64,000 bases of DNA from Hyphomicrobiales bacterium. GTDB taxonomy: Bacteria > Pseudomonadota > Alphaproteobacteria > Rhizobiales > Rhizobiaceae. The notes under the pieces are model-generated. The model searched no databases. It had not been told where the DNA came from and worked only from the letters and a program-made list of their open reading frames with translations. Shown here piece after piece: positions 36,802 to 45,721 of this stretch. Where the stretch lies: assembly GCA_900470805.1 (NCBI GenBank), contig UCCA01000005.1, positions 62,001 to 126,000 on the forward strand, written 5' to 3'. The position numbers and the translations under genes were made by a program. Numbering within the stretch: position 1 is the first letter of the stretch; each line of letters opens with the position of its first letter.

Positions 36802-38949
36802 ATGGCCAAGAAAATCACTCCGGCGTCACCCGCCCCGAAACTTGAAACTGCGACCATCCACGACCAGAAGCTCCAGCGTGGCGCCGGCGGCGAGCTGCAC
36901 CAGTTCGCCGAGGGCGATACACCTGTCCTAACCACCGCCCAGGGCGGGCCGGTGGCCGATGACCAGAATTCGTTGCGCGTCGGCGCGCGTGGTCCGCTTG
37001 TCGTCGACGATTTTCATTTCCGCGAGAAGATCTTTCACTTCGACCACGAGCGCATTCCAGAACGCGTCGTGCATGCGCGCGGCTACGGCGCCCATGGGTA
37101 TTTCGAGACCTATGAATCACTGGCGGAATACACCAGGGCCGACCTTTTCCAGCGTCCGGGCGAGAAGACGCCCGCCTTCGTGCGCTTTTCCACGGTCGCC
37201 GGCAACAAGGGCTCCGCCGATCTCGCCCGCGACGTCCGAGGCTTCGCCGTCAAGATCTATACGCAGGAGGGCAACTGGGATCTCGTCGGTAACAACATCC
37301 CGGTCTTCTTCATTCAGGACGCCATCAAGTTCCCCGACCTGATCCATGCCGCCAAGCAGGAACCGGATCGGGCTTTCCCGCAGGCGCAGACAGCGCACGA
37401 CAATTTCTGGGATTTCATCAGCCTGACGCCGGAAAGCATGAACATGGTCATGTGGATCATGTCGGACCGCACCATCCCGCGCTCGCTTCGCTTCATGGAA
37501 GGCTTCGGTGTCCACACCTTCCGATTCGTCAACGCCAGGGACGAATCCACCTTCGTCAAGTTCCATTGGAAACCAAAGCTCGGTCTTCAATCGGTTGCCT
37601 GGAACGAAGCAGTCAAGATCAACGGCGCCGATCCGGATTTCCATCGCCGTGACCTTTGGAACGCAATCCAGTCAGGCAATTTCCCTGAATGGGAGCTGCA
37701 GGTCCAGCTCTTCGACCAGGCTTTCGCCGACAGTTTCGACTTCGACGTGCTCGATCCGACCAAGATCATCCCCGAGGAAGTCCTGGCGCCGATCGCAATC
37801 GGCCGGCTGGTGCTCGATCGCATGCCCGACAATTTCTTCGCGGAAACCGAGCAGGTAGCGTTCATGACCCAGAACGTGCCGCCGGGCATTGATTTCAGCA
37901 ACGATCCACTGCTGCAGGGCCGCAACTTCTCCTATCTCGACACGCAGCTGAAGCGGCTGGGTGGTCCGAACTTCACCCATCTGCCGATCAATGCCCCGAA
38001 GTGTCCCATGCACAACTTCCAGCAGGACGGCCATATGGCGATGCGCAATCCCGTCGGCCGAACCAATTATCAACCGAATTCGCGCAACGAGGGACCGCGC
38101 GAGTCGCCGATGCAGGGCTATCGCCATTTTCCGGCCCCGGAACAGGGCACCAAGGCACGCCTGCGTCCGGAAAGCTTTGCCGACCATTACAGCCAGGCAC
38201 GGCAGTTCTACATTAGCCAAACCGTCGCAGAGCAACGCCACATCGCATCTGCTTTGACCTTCGAACTGAGCAAGGTCGAAGCACTCGTTATCCGCGAGCG
38301 CATGGTCTCGCATCTCCTAAATATCGATGAAACTTTGGCAACCACGGTTGCGCAGAAGCTCGGCTTCAAGTCCATGCCCAAGGCGGCCGATGCGGCGATG
38401 CCGACCCGCCAGGACCTGGAACCGTCGCCGGCGCTCAGCATCGTCGAACGCGGTCCCAAACGCTTCGAAGGGCGCAAGCTCGGCATTCTGATCACCGATG
38501 GTGTGGATGCCAAGCTGTTGAAGGGGTTGACCGACGCCATCACTGAGGAGAAAGCAGTCTTCGAACTGATCGCGCCGAAGGTCGGTGGCGTGACGGCGTC
38601 TGACGGTACATTGATCGCGGCACATCATATGATCGGTGGCGGTCCCTCGGTTTTGTTCGATGCTGTTGCCATTCTGACTTCGGCCTCTGCCATAGAGGAT
38701 CTCGTCAACGAGGCGGCGGCGCGCGACTTCGTGGCGGACGCCTTCCAGCACTGCAAATTCATCGGCTACGATCACTCAGCAGTCCCGCTGTTGGAGAAGG
38801 CCGGGATTGCCGATTCACTTGATGAGGGCGTTCGTTCCCTGCCGGGGGAAGAAGGACTTTCCACCTTCGTTGCCGAACTTGGCAAATTGCGTGTCTGGGG
38901 CAGGGAGCCGTCGGTCAAGCTCGGCAAGACATCGCCCCCGATCAAATAA
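36802..38949 (+). CDS. katE: Large-subunit catalase, HPII/KatE type
   Basis: The 715-residue monofunctional haem catalase degrades hydrogen peroxide. The catalytic His lies in [15 protein letters not shown] near residue 90. The distal-side Asn block [15 protein letters not shown] follows, as does the clade 2 core. The C-terminal 145 residues ([18 protein letters not shown] onward) form the flavodoxin/DJ-1-like domain that only large catalases carry. AGGAGCC precedes the ATG. No EcfG-like box is visible between the upstream terminator and the start. KatE-type catalases are usually general-stress proteins. Confidence 0.95.
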   Translation: MAKKITPASPAPKLETATIHDQKLQRGAGGELHQFAEGDTPVLTTAQGGPVADDQNSLRVGARGPLVVDDFHFREKIFHFDHERIPERVVHARGYGAHGYFETYESLAEYTRADLFQRPGEKTPAFVRFSTVAGNKGSADLARDVRGFAVKIYTQEGNWDLVGNNIPVFFIQDAIKFPDLIHAAKQEPDRAFPQAQTAHDNFWDFISLTPESMNMVMWIMSDRTIPRSLRFMEGFGVHTFRFVNARDESTFVKFHWKPKLGLQSVAWNEAVKINGADPDFHRRDLWNAIQSGNFPEWELQVQLFDQAFADSFDFDVLDPTKIIPEEVLAPIAIGRLVLDRMPDNFFAETEQVAFMTQNVPPGIDFSNDPLLQGRNFSYLDTQLKRLGGPNFTHLPINAPKCPMHNFQQDGHMAMRNPVGRTNYQPNSRNEGPRESPMQGYRHFPAPEQGTKARLRPESFADHYSQARQFYISQTVAEQRHIASALTFELSKVEALVIRERMVSHLLNIDETLATTVAQKLGFKSMPKAADAAMPTRQDLEPSPALSIVERGPKRFEGRKLGILITDGVDAKLLKGLTDAITEEKAVFELIAPKVGGVTASDGTLIAAHHMIGGGPSVLFDAVAILTSASAIEDLVNEAAARDFVADAFQHCKFIGYDHSAVPLLEKAGIADSLDEGVRSLPGEEGLSTFVAELGKLRVWGREPSVKLGKTSPPIK

Positions 38950-38961
38950 CATTGAAACAGT

Positions 38962-38982
38962 GCGTGGGAGCAATTTCCACGC
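38962..38982. terminator. Hairpin between katE and the convergent kinase gene
   Basis: GCGTGG and CCACGC pair over a nine-base loop 13 bases after the katE stop. The following T-rich run is weak, so termination is likely but not certain. Confidence 0.4.
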
Positions 38983-39064
38983 GCTTTCACCTCTCAGATC
39001 ACCGTTTTAATGCTGAAAAACGCCTCGGCAGCGCGCTTGATGAGCCGGTACCCATGGTCGATAC

Positions 39065-40088
39065 CTAGCTGGGCCGTATTTCGAGCGTGACCGCCAGGCT
39101 GTCGTCTCGCCAATCGCGGGTAATGGAGCCTCGGAGTTGTTTTTCGATGAGCGCTCCAACGATAATGGTTCCGAAGCCTTTGATTAGCTCCTGCGGCCTG
39201 GGAGCACCCCCACTTTCGGTCCATATCAAGATGAGGCGACCGTCCTCCGGGCTTGGCTCCCACGCTATCGCGAGACGTCCGTGACCGTGCCGTGACAGAG
39301 CTCCATGGGTTACGGCGTTGACCGCGAGCTCGTGGATGACCAGCGAAAGCGGCTGGACGGCTTCGGGAACAACGAGATACCCTGGGTCCACTCATTGTGA
39401 TGTGGCTGCCTGGATAGCGTGAGATCTGCGCCTCGATGACATTTCGTATGTCGATCGCCTTCCAGGAGTTCTCGGACAGGAGCGCGTGCGCCCGCGCCAG
39501 CGATTGAACACGCTCCTGTACGGCGGAGGCGTATGCCGCAGGATTATCAGCGTTGCTGAGCCGCACGATACTGTCGACGATCGCGAGAACATTTTTGGCT
39601 CGATGGTCGACTTCCATCAGCAGCCGATGTTCAGAGGCTTCCAGCGCCTGGACTTTTCGGTACTTCGTCACGTCGATCTGAGACGCGAAGAAATAAGCGA
39701 CTTCTCCGTCGTCGTCGAGGATAGGGCTAACGTGGAGCTGGTTCCAAAACGAAGACCCGTCCTTCTTGTAATTCAGAAGCTCTACATCCACGCCCTTGCC
39801 GGCCGTCAACGCGTAACGGACTTCGGCCACTGCAGCAGGCGAGGTCCCCGGCCCCTGCAGGAACCTGCAGTTTCGACCGACGATCTCGTCCGCTGCATAA
39901 CCTGTCAGATCGAGGAATGCCTGGTTGGCGAGAACGATCGGATATTCGGGTTGTCTTGCGTCGGCAACGACCATCGGCATCCTGGTGCGCTCGAACGCTG
40001 CCGCGCTAAGCTCCTTGTGATCCCGCTGGCCCGTAGGGGATGCGACGGTCGGCTGATCACCGTGGACCGGGGTCTCTGATACTGCCAA
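39065..40088 (-). pseudogene. LOV-domain HWE histidine kinase, frameshifted
   Basis: A TTG at 40088 with GAGGTG upstream opens a frame with an N-terminal LOV/PAS domain: the photoactive Cys motif GRNCRFLQG, then NYKKDGSSFWNQLHVSPILD. It continues with an HWE-type H-box, EVDHRAKNVLAIVDSI. Near 39385 the frame fails. The ATPase part resumes in another frame (39065-39391: PLSLVIHELAVNAVTHGAL, ILIWTESGG, GFGTIIVGALIEKQL). One inserted or deleted base would explain the break. If intact, this is a blue-light-sensing kinase; LOV-HWE kinases such as LovK of Caulobacter act on the PhyR-EcfG pathway. The N-terminal frame alone would run on to 38994 with unrelated residues. Confidence 0.82.
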
Positions 40089-40212
40089 CTGCTCACCTCA
40101 TTGTCTCGGTGAGCAGGTAACATCTTTGTCGGGTAAAGGTTTCACTGTGCAGATGAATGGCGATCCGGCTTGGGAATAGCTGACGCCGTAATATGCCCGC
40201 TGCACGCCGACC

Positions 40213-40797
40213 TCATGCCGCGCTGTTTAGTTCGCGGAAGGTGATCGAATAACGAAGCTGATCGACCGGTGGGATAGAATGCTCCCAAAGGGTCCTGGCC
40301 TCGCCGGCCATCACATAGGCCGATCCTGGTTCGACTATGACCGAGCTGCGCTGCCACTTGCCGCCCTGGCGCCGCCTTAGTCTGAACGTGCAGGGTGAGA
40401 GAAGCGAAATACCGACCACGCGACCGAAGACGAATTTGTCTTTGTGCCAACCGATCGGAGCGCCGGGACCATATTCGGTCACTAAGGCCTGTTCCAACCG
40501 GTTGGGGTCGGTGCCAGCGAAACTGCCTGCCATCGCGCGGACGGGAAAAAGAAACGGCGGGATGTCTTCGCCTTTTCGGACACGCTCCGTATCGAAGTCG
40601 TATTTCCAGCCATATGAAACTGTCCTGCGTTTGCCCTCGAAACCGTGGAAATCGAAAGCTTTAAACGGCAGCCCGGGCATCTTTTCGAGAAGCGCCCGCT
40701 GCAGATCGTCGGGGACGAAATCGGGTGCATAGCGAAAACCGTCCGGAAGCGCCGGCTCGATCGCGCCGAAGAGGTCATGCTGTTTCATCTCGCTCAT
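40213..40797 (-). CDS. alkB: AlkB-type 2-oxoglutarate/Fe(II) dioxygenase
   Basis: This 194-residue protein repairs alkylated DNA or RNA bases by oxidative demethylation. The iron triad is His and Asp in GWHKDK and His in LWEHSIP; 2-oxoglutarate is held by the Arg residues of LRYSITFRE. The N-terminal nucleotide-recognition lid contains DFHGFEGKRRTVSYGWKYD. It is the last gene of a minus-strand row beginning near 41495. The binding site before the ATG is weak. Confidence 0.92.
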   Translation of the reverse strand: MSEMKQHDLFGAIEPALPDGFRYAPDFVPDDLQRALLEKMPGLPFKAFDFHGFEGKRRTVSYGWKYDFDTERVRKGEDIPPFLFPVRAMAGSFAGTDPNRLEQALVTEYGPGAPIGWHKDKFVFGRVVGISLLSPCTFRLRRRQGGKWQRSSVIVEPGSAYVMAGEARTLWEHSIPPVDQLRYSITFRELNSAA

Positions 40798-40823
40798 ATC
40801 CGGTTCTCAAGCTACCTGTCGTC

Positions 40824-41018
40824 TCAATGCACGCGCGGCGTTTTCATCACGGTCGCAAAGTCCTCGGCGACCAGTTCGCTGACGGCAATCAGGATTTCTT
40901 CGCGCGAGAAACCCGCCCGCAGCGCATCCCGGATCAAATCCTGCAATTCGGGTTCGATGACGTCACGACAATCCTCCAGGCGCTCTTCGGAAATCGTTAT
41001 GCTGGTAAGCTCTTCCAT
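40824..41018 (-). CDS. Hypothetical small acidic protein, 64 residues
   Basis: The product begins MEELTSITISEERLEDCRDVIEPELQDL, with a second helix around GFSREEILIAVSELVAEDF. GAAGGG precedes the ATG. I know no function. It lies 27 bases before alkB and follows a strong hairpin (41040-41060). Confidence 0.6.
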   Translation of the reverse strand: MEELTSITISEERLEDCRDVIEPELQDLIRDALRAGFSREEILIAVSELVAEDFATVMKTPRVH

Positions 41019-41039
41019 CTTTTACCCTTCACGGAATCC

Positions 41040-41060
41040 CGCTCCGCCCATGGCGGAGCG
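41040..41060. terminator. Hairpin after the rpsU-like gene
   Basis: CGCTCCGCC and GGCGGAGCG form a perfect nine-base stem with a three-base loop. No long T run follows on the minus strand, so partial termination or processing between cistrons is likely. Confidence 0.5.
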
Positions 41061-41072
41061 ATTTCTGAAGTA

Positions 41073-41308
41073 CTAACGCACGGATGCTTTCCGCTTTGGT
41101 GTGGCGATGAGGCCTTCGCGCTGCATCTTCTTACGTGCGGCCTTTCGGTGGCGGCTGATTGCCTGCGCCTTTTCGCGAACGCGGCGCTCAGACGGCTTTT
41201 CGTAAGCGCGCCGTTCCTTCATTTCTCGGAACAGCCCTTCGCGTTGCATTTTCTTCTTCAGCACCCTGAGGCCTGGTCGACATTGTTGTCTCTGACGAGC
41301 ACTTGCAT
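41073..41308 (-). pseudogene. rpsU: Ribosomal protein bS21 paralogue, frameshifted
   Basis: AAGGAGA before an ATG at 41308 opens [13 protein letters not shown], the exact start of alphaproteobacterial S21. Three codons later this frame stops at a TGA. The rest, [20 protein letters not shown] to [13 protein letters not shown], continues in another frame (41073-41264). One C missing between GCC and TCAGG (near 41272) breaks the gene. Rhizobia often have several rpsU copies, so loss of this one would be tolerated. An assembly error is the alternative. Confidence 0.88.
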
Positions 41309-41342
41309 CGAATTCTCCTTTTTTTGATCCAGTCTTCTCCCG

Positions 41343-41495
41343 TCAGCCGAGCTGCTCCGCGATCAGCTCCTGCAGTTCACGACGGGTGAGGAGACAGGGA
41401 GAGATTTTCCTATTCTCAGTCGGCCGAGTAACGGCCTCATCGCGCTCGCGCGGCTTCGCCGCCGCGGGTGCGGAAGCGATGTTTATTTTTTTCAA
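41343..41495 (-). CDS. Possible small basic protein, 50 residues
   Basis: A TTG at 41495 with GGAAA upstream opens a frame beginning KKINIASAPAAAKPRERDEA and ending CLLTRRELQELIAEQLG before TGA at 41343. The last helix looks like a conserved motif of small rhizobial proteins. It lies 34 bases before the rpsU copy on the same strand. Support is modest and rests on start context and composition. Confidence 0.4.
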   Translation of the reverse strand: MKKINIASAPAAAKPRERDEAVTRPTENRKISPCLLTRRELQELIAEQLG

Positions 41496-41760
41496 TGGGT
41501 TTCCTTTGCCGGCCAGTTGGCTGGCATCATCAATTTGATTGGGATTCGCCCGTCAAAACATGGAGGGCAAGCGTTTGCTGCCGCAGGCAAACTCTGCAGA
41601 CAAACCCTAGGGTTTGCTCAGCAAGCCCCGCATATGGGGATTTACAATGGCGATTACAATCTTCCGAGGAATGTAGTACTAGCGAAAGCGGAGGAGAGCC
41701 TCACTCAGGTGAGGCCGTCAATTGCACCAGACCTCCCGAAGCCGAGCAGGTGGCGTCTGC
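41496..41760. other. Intergenic region with inverted repeats
   Basis: No gene is supported. The stretch holds a perfect 16-base palindrome (41601-41616) and a nearby inverted repeat GTTTGC/GCAAAC around 41571-41592, suggesting protein binding or RNA structure between two divergently spaced gene groups. Confidence 0.4.
41601..41616. repeat. Perfect 16-base palindrome
   Basis: CAAACCCTAGGGTTTG is fully self-complementary. It overlaps the spacing of a second inverted repeat with the related half GCAAAC just upstream. It may be an operator; no linked regulator is seen. Confidence 0.5.
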
Positions 41761-42561
41761 TCAGTTCTTTGCCGTTCCCGGCGCCGCCATCTTCGCATGC
41801 TGAGCCGCCAAAACTGACGCCGGCGTGACGTTGGCCATCGCCGCCTGGAATTTGTTCTTCCAACCGGCGACCACATCGCCCTCCCCATCCATCATGGCAT
41901 CGAACCCGACCTTGGCAACGTCGGCCGGATCGTCCTTCTCGGCCTGGCCGACGTCGGTATCCAGCATGTCGGCGCGTTCGAAGAAGCGCGTGTCCGTCGG
42001 GCCCGGCATCAGGCACGAGACGGTCACGCCGGTATCCTGAAGCTCGTTGCGAAGGGCAAACGAGAAGCTGTTGAGGAAAGCCTTGCTGCCGTTATAGACG
42101 GCTTGATAACTGCCCGGAATGAACCCGGCGATCGATCCGGTGATGAGGATTTTACCCGCGCCCCTTGCCCGCATCTGGTTGCCGATCTGCTGGATCAGAT
42201 AGACCGTACCGACGACGTTCGTATCAATGACCTCGCGAGCCTCTACGAAGTCCTGGTCGAGGAAGCCCTTGCCCAGCCCGCGCCCGGCATTTGCCAGCAG
42301 CAGATCGACAGAGCGGCCGTCGGCCTCAATGCTTTCGGCAAGCCGATCGACGCCTTCGACAGTCGAGAGGTCCGTGACGACAGCATCGACGTTTGCTCCC
42401 ATCCGGCGGAGTTCGGCGGCCGCGTCATTGATCTCCTCCTCGTCGGCAGCAATGATCAGATCGTAACCCTTCGATGCAGCAATCTTTGCGAGTTCAAAAC
42501 CGATACCACTCGAGGCGCCGGTGACGACGGCGAGGCCGGTTTTCTGTTGTGCGCTTCCCAT
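41761..42561 (-). CDS. Short-chain dehydrogenase/reductase
   Basis: This 266-residue SDR has TGASSGIGFELA, LANAGRGLG, ITGSIAGFI with the catalytic Ser and the active-site YNGSK. The ATG at 42561 (MGSAQQKTG) is preferred: AGGAGC lies seven bases before it but only one base before the ATG at 42567. It follows the zinc alcohol dehydrogenase by 17 bases and should share its EcfG-like promoter, a pairing that suggests linked alcohol or aldehyde metabolism under stress. Confidence 0.9.
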   Translation of the reverse strand: MGSAQQKTGLAVVTGASSGIGFELAKIAASKGYDLIIAADEEEINDAAAELRRMGANVDAVVTDLSTVEGVDRLAESIEADGRSVDLLLANAGRGLGKGFLDQDFVEAREVIDTNVVGTVYLIQQIGNQMRARGAGKILITGSIAGFIPGSYQAVYNGSKAFLNSFSFALRNELQDTGVTVSCLMPGPTDTRFFERADMLDTDVGQAEKDDPADVAKVGFDAMMDGEGDVVAGWKNKFQAAMANVTPASVLAAQHAKMAAPGTAKN

Positions 42562-42578
42562 GATCATGCTCCTCTTCC

Positions 42579-43748
42579 TCAGGGTTTCAGAACGACCTTG
42601 ATGCAGCCGTCCTTTTTCTCAAGAAACGTCTTGTAAAGATCCGGTCCATCTTCCAGGCTTCCCGTGTGGGTGATGATGAACGACGGATCGATCTCGCCAT
42701 TCTGGATGCGGTCCATCAGGATCGGCAGGTAGTGCTGCACCGGCGTCTGGGCCATCTTGAAGGTCAGGCCGCGGTTGATCGCCGAACCCATGGGAATCTT
42801 GTCGAGGAAGCCGCCGTAAACGCCGACGATCGAGACAGTCCCGAAGTTGCGGCAGCAATGGATCGCCTGACGCAGCACATGCGGACGATCGGTGCCCATA
42901 AAGGTCGCGACCTTGATGCGATCGAGACGCGCGTCCCAACTGGCGGATGGGTCTGACTCCGTTCCGACAGCGTCGATGCAGGCATCCGCGCCGCGGCCGT
43001 TGGTCAGCTCCATGATCCGGTCATAAATATCCTTGTCCATGTAGTCGAGCGTGATGGCTCCGGATCTTTCGGCAAGCGCCAATCTTTCCGGCACTGTATC
43101 GATGGCGATGACCCGCTCGGCGCCGAGAATGAACGCGGACTTGATCGCCATCTGACCGACGGGACCGCAGCCCCAGATGGCGATCGTATCACCCGGCTGG
43201 ATGTTGCAGAAATCGGCCGCCATGTAGCCGGTCGGGAAGATGTCGGACAGGAAAAGGACCTGCTCGTCTGTCAGTCCCTCGGGCACTTTGATCGGACCGA
43301 CATCGGCATAGGGCACGCGCAGATATTCTGCCTGCCCCCCGCTATAGCCGCCGAGCAGATGCGTATAGCCGAATAGCCCCGCAGGTGAGCCTCCCCAAAG
43401 CTTCTTCGCTTTCGATGGATCGGGATTGCTTCGTTCGCAGCCAGAAAAAAATCCGCGTTTGCAGAAGAAGCATTCGCCGCAGGAGATGGTGAAGGGAACG
43501 ACGACGCGGTCGCCGACCTTGAGCTTCTTGTTGTCCTTGCCGACCTCGACAACCTCGCCCATGGTTTCGTGTCCCATGATGTCGCCACTATGCATATCGG
43601 GCATGATCCCATTATACAGATGGAGGTCGGAGCCACAGATTGCACAGGCGGTGACCTTGATGATCGCGTCGCGGCCTTCTTCAATCTGCGGGTCAGGAAC
43701 GCTTTCGCATCGAATGTCGTGCTTGCCGTGCCAGGTTAATGCTTTCAT
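42579..43748 (-). CDS. Zinc-dependent alcohol/formaldehyde dehydrogenase-like protein (paralogue)
   Basis: The 389-residue protein is clearly homologous along its whole length to the one at 9961-11136. It has catalytic zinc [20 protein letters not shown], structural zinc [15 protein letters not shown], the insertion [21 protein letters not shown] and the Rossmann motif GCGPVG. GGGAGGAAG precedes the ATG. An EcfG-like promoter stands 39 bases upstream, as another does before the paralogue. Substrate uncertain. Confidence 0.93.
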   Translation of the reverse strand: MKALTWHGKHDIRCESVPDPQIEEGRDAIIKVTACAICGSDLHLYNGIMPDMHSGDIMGHETMGEVVEVGKDNKKLKVGDRVVVPFTISCGECFFCKRGFFSGCERSNPDPSKAKKLWGGSPAGLFGYTHLLGGYSGGQAEYLRVPYADVGPIKVPEGLTDEQVLFLSDIFPTGYMAADFCNIQPGDTIAIWGCGPVGQMAIKSAFILGAERVIAIDTVPERLALAERSGAITLDYMDKDIYDRIMELTNGRGADACIDAVGTESDPSASWDARLDRIKVATFMGTDRPHVLRQAIHCCRNFGTVSIVGVYGGFLDKIPMGSAINRGLTFKMAQTPVQHYLPILMDRIQNGEIDPSFIITHTGSLEDGPDLYKTFLEKKDGCIKVVLKP

Positions 43749-43786
43749 ATCTTCCTCCCGCGGCCGTCATGCCGTGCTGCGACGGA

Positions 43787-43811
43787 AACCACGACTTCGA
43801 GAAGTTGTTCC
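43787..43811 (-). promoter_or_regulatory. EcfG/RpoE2-type promoter (GGAAC-N17-GTT)
   Basis: On the minus strand GGAAC (43811-43807) is followed after 17 bases by GTT (43789-43787). The dehydrogenase start is 39 bases downstream. The base before GTT is G. Confidence 0.6.
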
Positions 43812-44192
43812 CTTTTGTGTGGTTGTAAGAGAGCAGAACCTGGGCAGGCTGCGCATTCTCCGCCATGGCCGGACGATCACGATTTCTTCGGATCCAGAGA
43901 TAGCCGTTGCACTCGCGCGACATCGTCATGATGTCGCGGCAGCTGTCCTGTCGGCGGCGGGTTGGTGCGCGGTCGGTGTCGGGCTTGATTTTCGGCAGAA
44001 ATGGTTTCTTCTCACAACATGCTCTAACCCTTGTTGTTTTGCTCCTCTTGCTTCTGATGGAGCATTCTCAAAACCGAGACACGAGGGCGCTCCAGGCCAA
44101 AACTGACGAAATGATCCGTTTCAACGATAGCCAACATAACCGATGATCGGCGCCGAGCAGCGTGAACCACATGAACTCGACGCGAATTCGGG
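43812..44192. other. Intergenic region, no gene seen
   Basis: About 380 bases between the dehydrogenase promoter and the stop of the isochorismatase-like gene. Plus-strand frames here lack binding sites and family features. Confidence 0.45.
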
Positions 44193-44768
44193 TTAGATAG
44201 ATTGCAAAAATTGCTCTGTCATGAGGAGTTCGAGCTGCACCGAAAAACGGTCGCCCAGCAGTTCGAGCGACGCATCATGGGTCTCGTCGGCGCCGGAACA
44301 GACGGCGTCACGAAGAACGATAACGCTATAACCGAGGTCAATTGCTCCTAGTGCCGCCGATAGAACGCAGACGTCAGTCTCGCCGCCGGTCAAAACCACG
44401 GTGCCGACGCCCTCGGCCGAAAGTATCCCATGAAGCGTGTCGCCCATCCACGGCGAATAGGTCATCTTGTCAAAAACGCGCGCGGGAGGGACCAGTCGTT
44501 TCAGGATGGGCAGAAGATCGAGCATCTGGGGGTCTAGACGCTCGCGCGTCATTTGCGACCACTTTTCATAATAGTCCCGCCACATGCCGGGCATGTCACT
44601 GGAGCGCGAGGGGGTAATGAACCGGGTGAAGATGGTGCGCTCCGGGAAACGCCCTGCAAGTTCCTCGACTTGCGGACAAACTTCCTTCATCCACGGCACG
44701 TGCCAGGGCGTTTCCTCTGCAAAGATCCGTTGCATGTCGATGCAGAGATGGATCCAGGGCCCTCTCAT
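44193..44768 (-). CDS. Isochorismatase-like cysteine hydrolase
   Basis: The 191-residue protein begins MRGPWIHLCIDMQRIFAE, with the first catalytic Asp in IDMQ. The catalytic Lys is probably in FDKMTYSPW and the nucleophile Cys is in GGETDVCVLSAALGA. The family includes nicotinamidases and other amidohydrolases. GGGAGACC precedes the ATG at 44768; an earlier ATG lacks a site. It lies ten bases after a single-receiver protein gene on the same strand. Substrate unknown. Confidence 0.87.
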   Translation of the reverse strand: MRGPWIHLCIDMQRIFAEETPWHVPWMKEVCPQVEELAGRFPERTIFTRFITPSRSSDMPGMWRDYYEKWSQMTRERLDPQMLDLLPILKRLVPPARVFDKMTYSPWMGDTLHGILSAEGVGTVVLTGGETDVCVLSAALGAIDLGYSVIVLRDAVCSGADETHDASLELLGDRFSVQLELLMTEQFLQSI

Positions 44769-44778
44769 TCTGGTCTCC

Positions 44779-45132
44779 CTACGCAGCCATCGCCACAAGC
44801 GTTTTTGTGACAGCAATGGAGTCACAGGGTTTGGCGAAAAATACGCCTCGCGACGGCAGTTTGTCTGGGCGCGGCATTTTCATGCCGGAGACCACGATGA
44901 TCTCCATTGGCCAGCGGTCGCGGATGGAGACGGCGAGTTTCAGGCCGTCCATCCAGCCCGGCAGGTCGATATCGGTGAACCGGATAAAGACTTCTGGCAC
45001 AGTCTTCAGGATCCGCACCGCATCCGCGGTGTTCATTGCCTCAAGCGCCTCGAACCCGGCTTCTTCGACCAGATCCACGGCGGCCAGGAGCAAGAGGGGT
45101 TCGTCTTCGACGACCAGGACTTTGGGCTTCAT
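44779..45132 (-). CDS. Single-domain response regulator (receiver only)
   Basis: The 117-residue CheY-like receiver begins MKPKVLVVEDEPLLLL, with the acidic pair ED. The phospho-accepting Asp is in FTDIDLPG, a Ser stands in VVSGMK and the conserved Lys in FFAKPCD. There is no output domain. GGAAGTAG precedes the ATG. Such receivers often act as phosphate sinks or partners of HWE kinases. It is divergent from another receiver gene 115 bases away. Confidence 0.88.
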   Translation of the reverse strand: MKPKVLVVEDEPLLLLAAVDLVEEAGFEALEAMNTADAVRILKTVPEVFIRFTDIDLPGWMDGLKLAVSIRDRWPMEIIVVSGMKMPRPDKLPSRGVFFAKPCDSIAVTKTLVAMAA

Positions 45133-45247
45133 GCTACTTCCTAATTTTACAGTTCTACGGCAAAATCCCGTCGGCGGCACAAGTTCCGGAGCCCACTTTT
45201 TACAGCCCCGGCCTCAAACGTGCGTACGGCGGTGGCAGGAGATTCAT

Positions 45248-45604
45248 GTGTCCACGATCCTCATCCTCGAAGACGAACCGTTTATCGCGCTGGACCTTGA
45301 GGAGACGCTGGTTGAAAGCGGCCATCAGGACCATGTGACACTTTCGACGTGCAAAGACGCCTCGGCCTGGTTGGACGCCCACACACCAGCCGCCGCGATC
45401 ATCGACCCGCGACTGTCGGACGGGATCTGCACCACCGTCGTTCGACGCCTTTCAGATCTTGGCGTTCCCTTTGTCGTCTACTCCGGAGAACCGGATTCGC
45501 TGATCGAAAACGAGCCGGTCTTTGGCAAGGGCGAAATGCTCGGAAAACCGGCGTCGCCCGACCAGGTCAGTGCGGCCCTTAGCCGAGCGCTCCAAACGGA
45601 ATAG
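45248..45604 (+). CDS. Single-domain response regulator (receiver only)
   Basis: The frame starts at a GTG (45248) with AGGAG six bases upstream. The 118-residue product reads STILILEDEPFIALDLEETL, with the phospho-acceptor Asp in AAIIDPRLSDG, the Ser in VVYSGEP and the Lys in MLGKPAS. No output domain is attached. It resembles receivers that work with HWE kinases. Its divergent neighbour is a similar receiver. Confidence 0.85.
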   Translation: MSTILILEDEPFIALDLEETLVESGHQDHVTLSTCKDASAWLDAHTPAAAIIDPRLSDGICTTVVRRLSDLGVPFVVYSGEPDSLIENEPVFGKGEMLGKPASPDQVSAALSRALQTE

Positions 45605-45721
45605 CCTCTGCATAGATCCATCGACCGAGACGTCTGATGCCCTTGCCAGGGCGTCTTCCTCTTGTCTGACCGATTTGCTTGCGACCTTGTTCTGAAGGGT
45701 GATTTAATAGGTCCACAGACA

